Positions 6,655-9,168 of a DNA stretch of 9,168 nucleotides are shown in pieces. The stretch's first letter is position 1, and the number at the start of each line of letters is the position of its first letter. Location of the stretch: the NCBI GenBank assembly GCA_003645435.1, contig QNFD01000085.1, forward strand, positions 1-9,168. Direction: 5' to 3'. The notes below the pieces were generated by a model. It searched no databases, was not told the DNA's origin, and saw nothing but the letters and a program-made list of their open reading frames with translations. Position numbers and translations under genes: made by a program. The DNA comes from Gammaproteobacteria bacterium. GTDB taxonomy: Bacteria; Pseudomonadota; Gammaproteobacteria; GCA-001735895.

Positions 6655-7752
6655 ATGCAAACGGATCAATTTGCCAGCTTTCTTAGCCTTCATCATATCT
6701 TCGGCATAGGCCGGGTTTCATTAATCAGCCTGCGCGAAAAATTCGGCGGCAATTTCAACCATGTATTCGATGCTCGACGCAGCGACCTCGAAGCAGCGGG
6801 CCTTAATAAAGAGCAGGTCGAACAAATACTCAATCCCGATCAGCCCAGGGTAGACAGGGAAATCACCTGGGCCGAACAAAGCGGCAACCATATCCTCTGT
6901 TATGACGATGATGCTTACCCGCAATTACTACGAGAAACTAAAAACCACCCCCCTTTACTTTATTGTAGCGGCAATATCGAGCTGCTTGCCGGCCCACAGA
7001 TTGCAATCGTGGGCAGTCGTCACTGCAGCCCCGGTGGTGCCAAAACCGCCGCCGATTTTGCTCGAACCCTCGCACGAGCCGGATTCACTATCACCAGCGG
7101 CATGGCAACCGGCATCGATACCCACGCTCATCTGGGTGCCCTTTCCTGCGATGGCAGCACAATTGCGGTGGCCGGTACCGGACTCGACCAAATTTATCCG
7201 TCAAACAATCGTCAACTGGCTTACGATATTCATAAAAAAGGACTGTTGGTCACCGAATTCCCGCTGGGTACGGGTCCACGAAGCGAAAACTTTCCCCGGC
7301 GTAACCGAATTATCAGTGGTCTAAGCGTTGCTACCCTGGTAGTTGAGGCGACACGCCGCAGCGGTTCATTGATTACCGCGCATCAGGCCGTCGAACAGGG
7401 ACGTGAGGTGTTTGCCATTCCAGGTTCGATTCACAACCCCCAGGCCAGGGGTTGTCATCAATTGATTCGTGAAGGCGCCAGGCTGGTAGATCAGGCTTCC
7501 GATATCATCGAAGAACTCGGTAGCCTGTTAGGATTTATTGCCGAACAACTGGAACCCGTCGAGGACACCGAAATCCCTCTCGATGAGGAAATAATTCACT
7601 TACTCGAAGTAGTTGGTTATGACCCGGTCTCTACAGATACACTGGTGGAACGTAGCGGCTTGACCATCAACAAGCTTTCATCCATGCTATTATCACTTGA
7701 ACTTGATAATTTAATTCAATCGGCACCCGGCGGCTGCTTCGTCAGGATTTAA
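6655..7752 (+). CDS. dprA: DNA-processing protein DprA (Smf)
   Basis: At 365 residues this is close to E. coli Smf/DprA. DprA binds incoming single-stranded DNA in the cytoplasm during natural transformation and loads RecA on it; it is also present in many bacteria not known to be competent. The N-terminal helical SAM-like part (about 1-75) includes FGIGRVSL. The Rossmann-like DprA core (about 80-290) shows AIVGSR (117-122), SGMATGID (148-155), FPRRNRIISGLS (213-224), SGSLITA (236-242), AIPGS (254-258) and the ARGCHQLIREGA stretch. A C-terminal winged-helix domain (about 308-365) ends in GGCFVRI. The start at 6655 is fixed by a good ribosome site, AAAGGAA, about 7 nt upstream. It lies 99 nt after tsaP, with its own promoter candidates, and 11 nt before smg. 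No residue appears to be missing. Confidence 0.97.
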   Translation: MQTDQFASFLSLHHIFGIGRVSLISLREKFGGNFNHVFDARRSDLEAAGLNKEQVEQILNPDQPRVDREITWAEQSGNHILCYDDDAYPQLLRETKNHPPLLYCSGNIELLAGPQIAIVGSRHCSPGGAKTAADFARTLARAGFTITSGMATGIDTHAHLGALSCDGSTIAVAGTGLDQIYPSNNRQLAYDIHKKGLLVTEFPLGTGPRSENFPRRNRIISGLSVATLVVEATRRSGSLITAHQAVEQGREVFAIPGSIHNPQARGCHQLIREGARLVDQASDIIEELGSLLGFIAEQLEPVEDTEIPLDEEIIHLLEVVGYDPVSTDTLVERSGLTINKLSSMLLSLELDNLIQSAPGGCFVRI

Positions 7753-7763
7753 ATGAGGCATAC

Positions 7764-8246
7764 ATGAAAGAAGGCGTGATAGACGTTTTGATGTACATAT
7801 TCTCCAGCTATGCTGATCACGAGGAAAGCCTGCCCGAAAACCGGGATGGCATCAACGATGACCTCAGGGCAGCGGGATTTGACACACTCGAAATTGACAA
7901 GGCATTCGAATGGCTGGATGGGCTGGCCCTGGCTGACGATATACCGCCGCTCAATCAGTCCTCATATTCCACCCGCGTTTTTGCCGATCAGGAAAGTCAG
8001 CGCCTGGACCTTAATGCCCAGGGCTTCCTGATGTTTCTCGAACAGTCCGGCGTACTCACCCCAAGGCTTCGAGAACTGGTGATTAACCGTGTCATGGCAC
8101 TCGATGACGATTCCGAAGTGGATATCGAAGAACTCAAATGGGTAGTCATGATGGTTTTGTTCAATAGCGCCGAAGAGCAGGACGAAAACACGCTAATGCA
8201 TTACGAAGATATTGTATTTGCCGATCAGCCAGCTATATTCCATTGA
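7764..8246 (+). CDS. smg: Smg protein (DUF494), function unknown
   Basis: This is a 160-residue acidic protein (E. coli Smg is 157). It matches the DUF494/Smg family along its length: VIDVLMYIFSSY near the start, a central GFLMFLEQSGVL, then RELVINRVMALDD and LKWVVMMVLFN toward the end. It appears cytoplasmic and alpha-helical, with no signal peptide, transmembrane segment or catalytic motif that I can point to. The biochemical role is unknown; the conserved place next to dprA is the main clue. The start at 7764 has GAGG (7755-7758) 5 nt upstream, within the 11-nt gap after the dprA stop, so the two genes are surely co-transcribed. Its last codon and TGA are part of the terminator stem that follows. 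Confidence 0.95.
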   Translation: MKEGVIDVLMYIFSSYADHEESLPENRDGINDDLRAAGFDTLEIDKAFEWLDGLALADDIPPLNQSSYSTRVFADQESQRLDLNAQGFLMFLEQSGVLTPRLRELVINRVMALDDDSEVDIEELKWVVMMVLFNSAEEQDENTLMHYEDIVFADQPAIFH

Positions 8247-8276
8247 AGACATCCGTGTCTTCGATGTTGCTTTTTT
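8241..8276 (+). terminator. Intrinsic terminator overlapping the smg stop codon
   Basis: The left arm CATTGAAGACA (8241-8251) pairs with the right arm TGTCTTCGATG (8256-8266): 11 bp with a single G-U wobble and a TCCG loop. The tract TTGCTTTTTT follows immediately, so both parts of a rho-independent terminator are present for the plus strand. The left arm includes the last sense codon of smg and its TGA. There is no T-tract for the opposite strand, so it acts in one direction. Confidence 0.85.
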
Positions 8277-8305
8277 AATTTCAATCACTAAACCAGTAAT
8301 CATTA

Positions 8306-9168
8306 ATGGCCAGCCATCTTGTCATCGTAGAATCGCCTGCTAAGGCAAAAACCATAGAAAAGTACCTGGGTAAGGACTTCAAGGTACTTGCATCCTACGG
8401 GCACGTGCGCGACCTGGTGCCGAAAGAAGGCGCGGTCGAGACCGACAATAATTTCAAGATGAACTACAGCGTTGTCGAACGCAATGAAAAACACATCAAC
8501 AACATAAAGAAGGAGTTGCGCAAGGCCGATTCACTTTACCTGGCAACTGACCCGGATCGTGAAGGTGAAGCTATTTCCTGGCATTTATACGACCTGTTAA
8601 AAGAAAACAACCTGATGAAAGGCAAACGCGCCTACCGCGTCGCTTTTCATGAGATAACCCGTCAGGCCGTTTCAGATGCTGTCGCCAATCCCCGCGAAAT
8701 TAGCATGGACCTGGTGAATGCCCAGCAGGCTCGTCGTGCACTCGATTACCTGGTTGGATTCAATCTGTCTCCCCTGCTTTGGCGAAAGATTCGACGCGGC
8801 CTCTCTGCCGGCCGGGTGCAAAGCCCCGCGCTGCGTATGATTGTCGAACGCGAGTTCGAAATAGAAGCCTTTGACCCCCAGGAATACTGGACTATCGAAT
8901 CTGATAACGAATTCGAAAATGCGCCGTTCTCCGCCAAACTCTCGCTACTGAAAGGCGAAAAGGTAAAACAATTTAGTATAACCAATAGCGAACAGGCCGA
9001 GTTGGCGCATCGTCACCTGAGCGAAGCGGCAGGCGGTAAATTGCTCGTCAAGCAGGTCGAAAAGAAGCAGCGAAAACGCAATCCCTCACCGCCGTTCACA
9101 ACTTCCACGTTGCAGCAGGAAGCCTCGCGAAAACTTGGATTCGGCGCTCAAAAGACCATGCGTACCGC
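8306..9168 (+). CDS. topA: DNA topoisomerase I, N-terminal part (cut off by window edge)
   Basis: I translated this by hand; the frame is open from the ATG at 8306 to the right edge, giving 287 complete codons. TopA is a type IA topoisomerase that relaxes negative supercoils behind transcription. The N-terminal TOPRIM domain is intact: LVIVESPAKAKTIEKYLG (5-22) with Glu9, and TDPDREGEAISWHL (81-94) with metal-binding Asp82, Asp84 and Glu86. The family stretches VNAQQARRALDYLVG (137-151), GLSAGRVQSPALR (165-177) and FTTSTLQQEASRKLGFGA (264-281) follow. Compared with E. coli TopA, about 29 residues between the two TOPRIM motifs are absent, as in many other bacteria. The catalytic tyrosine and the zinc-ribbon tail lie outside the window. 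The ribosome site is weak. The start is 59 nt after smg and just past the terminator, and I see no clear promoter in the 29-nt gap. Confidence 0.97.
   Translation, partial: MASHLVIVESPAKAKTIEKYLGKDFKVLASYGHVRDLVPKEGAVETDNNFKMNYSVVERNEKHINNIKKELRKADSLYLATDPDREGEAISWHLYDLLKENNLMKGKRAYRVAFHEITRQAVSDAVANPREISMDLVNAQQARRALDYLVGFNLSPLLWRKIRRGLSAGRVQSPALRMIVEREFEIEAFDPQEYWTIESDNEFENAPFSAKLSLLKGEKVKQFSITNSEQAELAHRHLSEAAGGKLLVKQVEKKQRKRNPSPPFTTSTLQQEASRKLGFGAQKTMRT

Noticed and set aside
6902..7324. 140-codon plus-strand open frame inside dprA
   Set aside because: It is in a shifted frame within a gene having all DprA motifs, has no ribosome site of note, and its proline-rich translation looks like a frame shadow.
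1..9168. Search for tRNA, rRNA, CRISPR arrays, insertion sequences and attachment sites
   Set aside because: Genes are tightly packed with no gap over 140 nt, and no repeat-spacer pattern, transposase or RNA gene was seen.

Overview
This window is a chromosomal housekeeping segment that looks gammaproteobacterial. The gene order rsmB-fmt-def, diverging from a LysM gene followed by dprA-smg-topA, matches the conserved fmt/def/dprA neighbourhood of Gammaproteobacteria. In Pseudomonas the LysM gene tsaP sits between def and dprA, and in E. coli dprA is followed by smg and a topoisomerase-like zinc-ribbon gene. Base composition looks moderate and even across genes. I see no mobile element, tRNA, rRNA or CRISPR array, and nothing suggesting recent transfer. 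The species cannot be named from the sequence; an uncultured or marine gammaproteobacterium is a guess.

Minus strand, read from about 5240 down to 1: def (peptide deformylase), fmt (Met-tRNA formyltransferase), rsmB (16S rRNA m5C967 methyltransferase), a secreted DUF4390 protein, and a membrane sensor histidine kinase of the NtrY type that runs off the left edge. Gaps are 14, 43, 0 and 39 nt, so this is probably one transcript. The first three genes serve translation: formylation of the initiator tRNA, removal of the formyl group from new proteins, and ribosome modification. The last two form an envelope/signalling pair, and the response regulator ntrX would be expected just beyond the left edge.

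The 139-bp divergent region at 5187-5325 is AT-rich and holds candidate promoters for both directions. It also holds three phased TCAA(A)CTA repeats over the rightward promoter.

Plus strand, 5326 to the right edge: a LysM lipoprotein (probable TsaP, the secretin-associated peptidoglycan-binding protein of type IV pili), then dprA (RecA loader in natural transformation) with its own promoter region, smg (DUF494, function unknown) 11 nt behind it, and the first 287 codons of topA (DNA topoisomerase I). A strong intrinsic terminator lies between smg and topA, and its left arm contains the smg stop codon. Pilus-linked TsaP next to DprA is suggestive of DNA uptake, but both genes are common in non-competent bacteria.

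I found no convincing undescribed system. The points most worth a second look are the stop-codon-overlapping terminator before topA, the phased repeats upstream of tsaP, the lipoprotein form of TsaP, and the dyad symmetry in the dprA promoter region.
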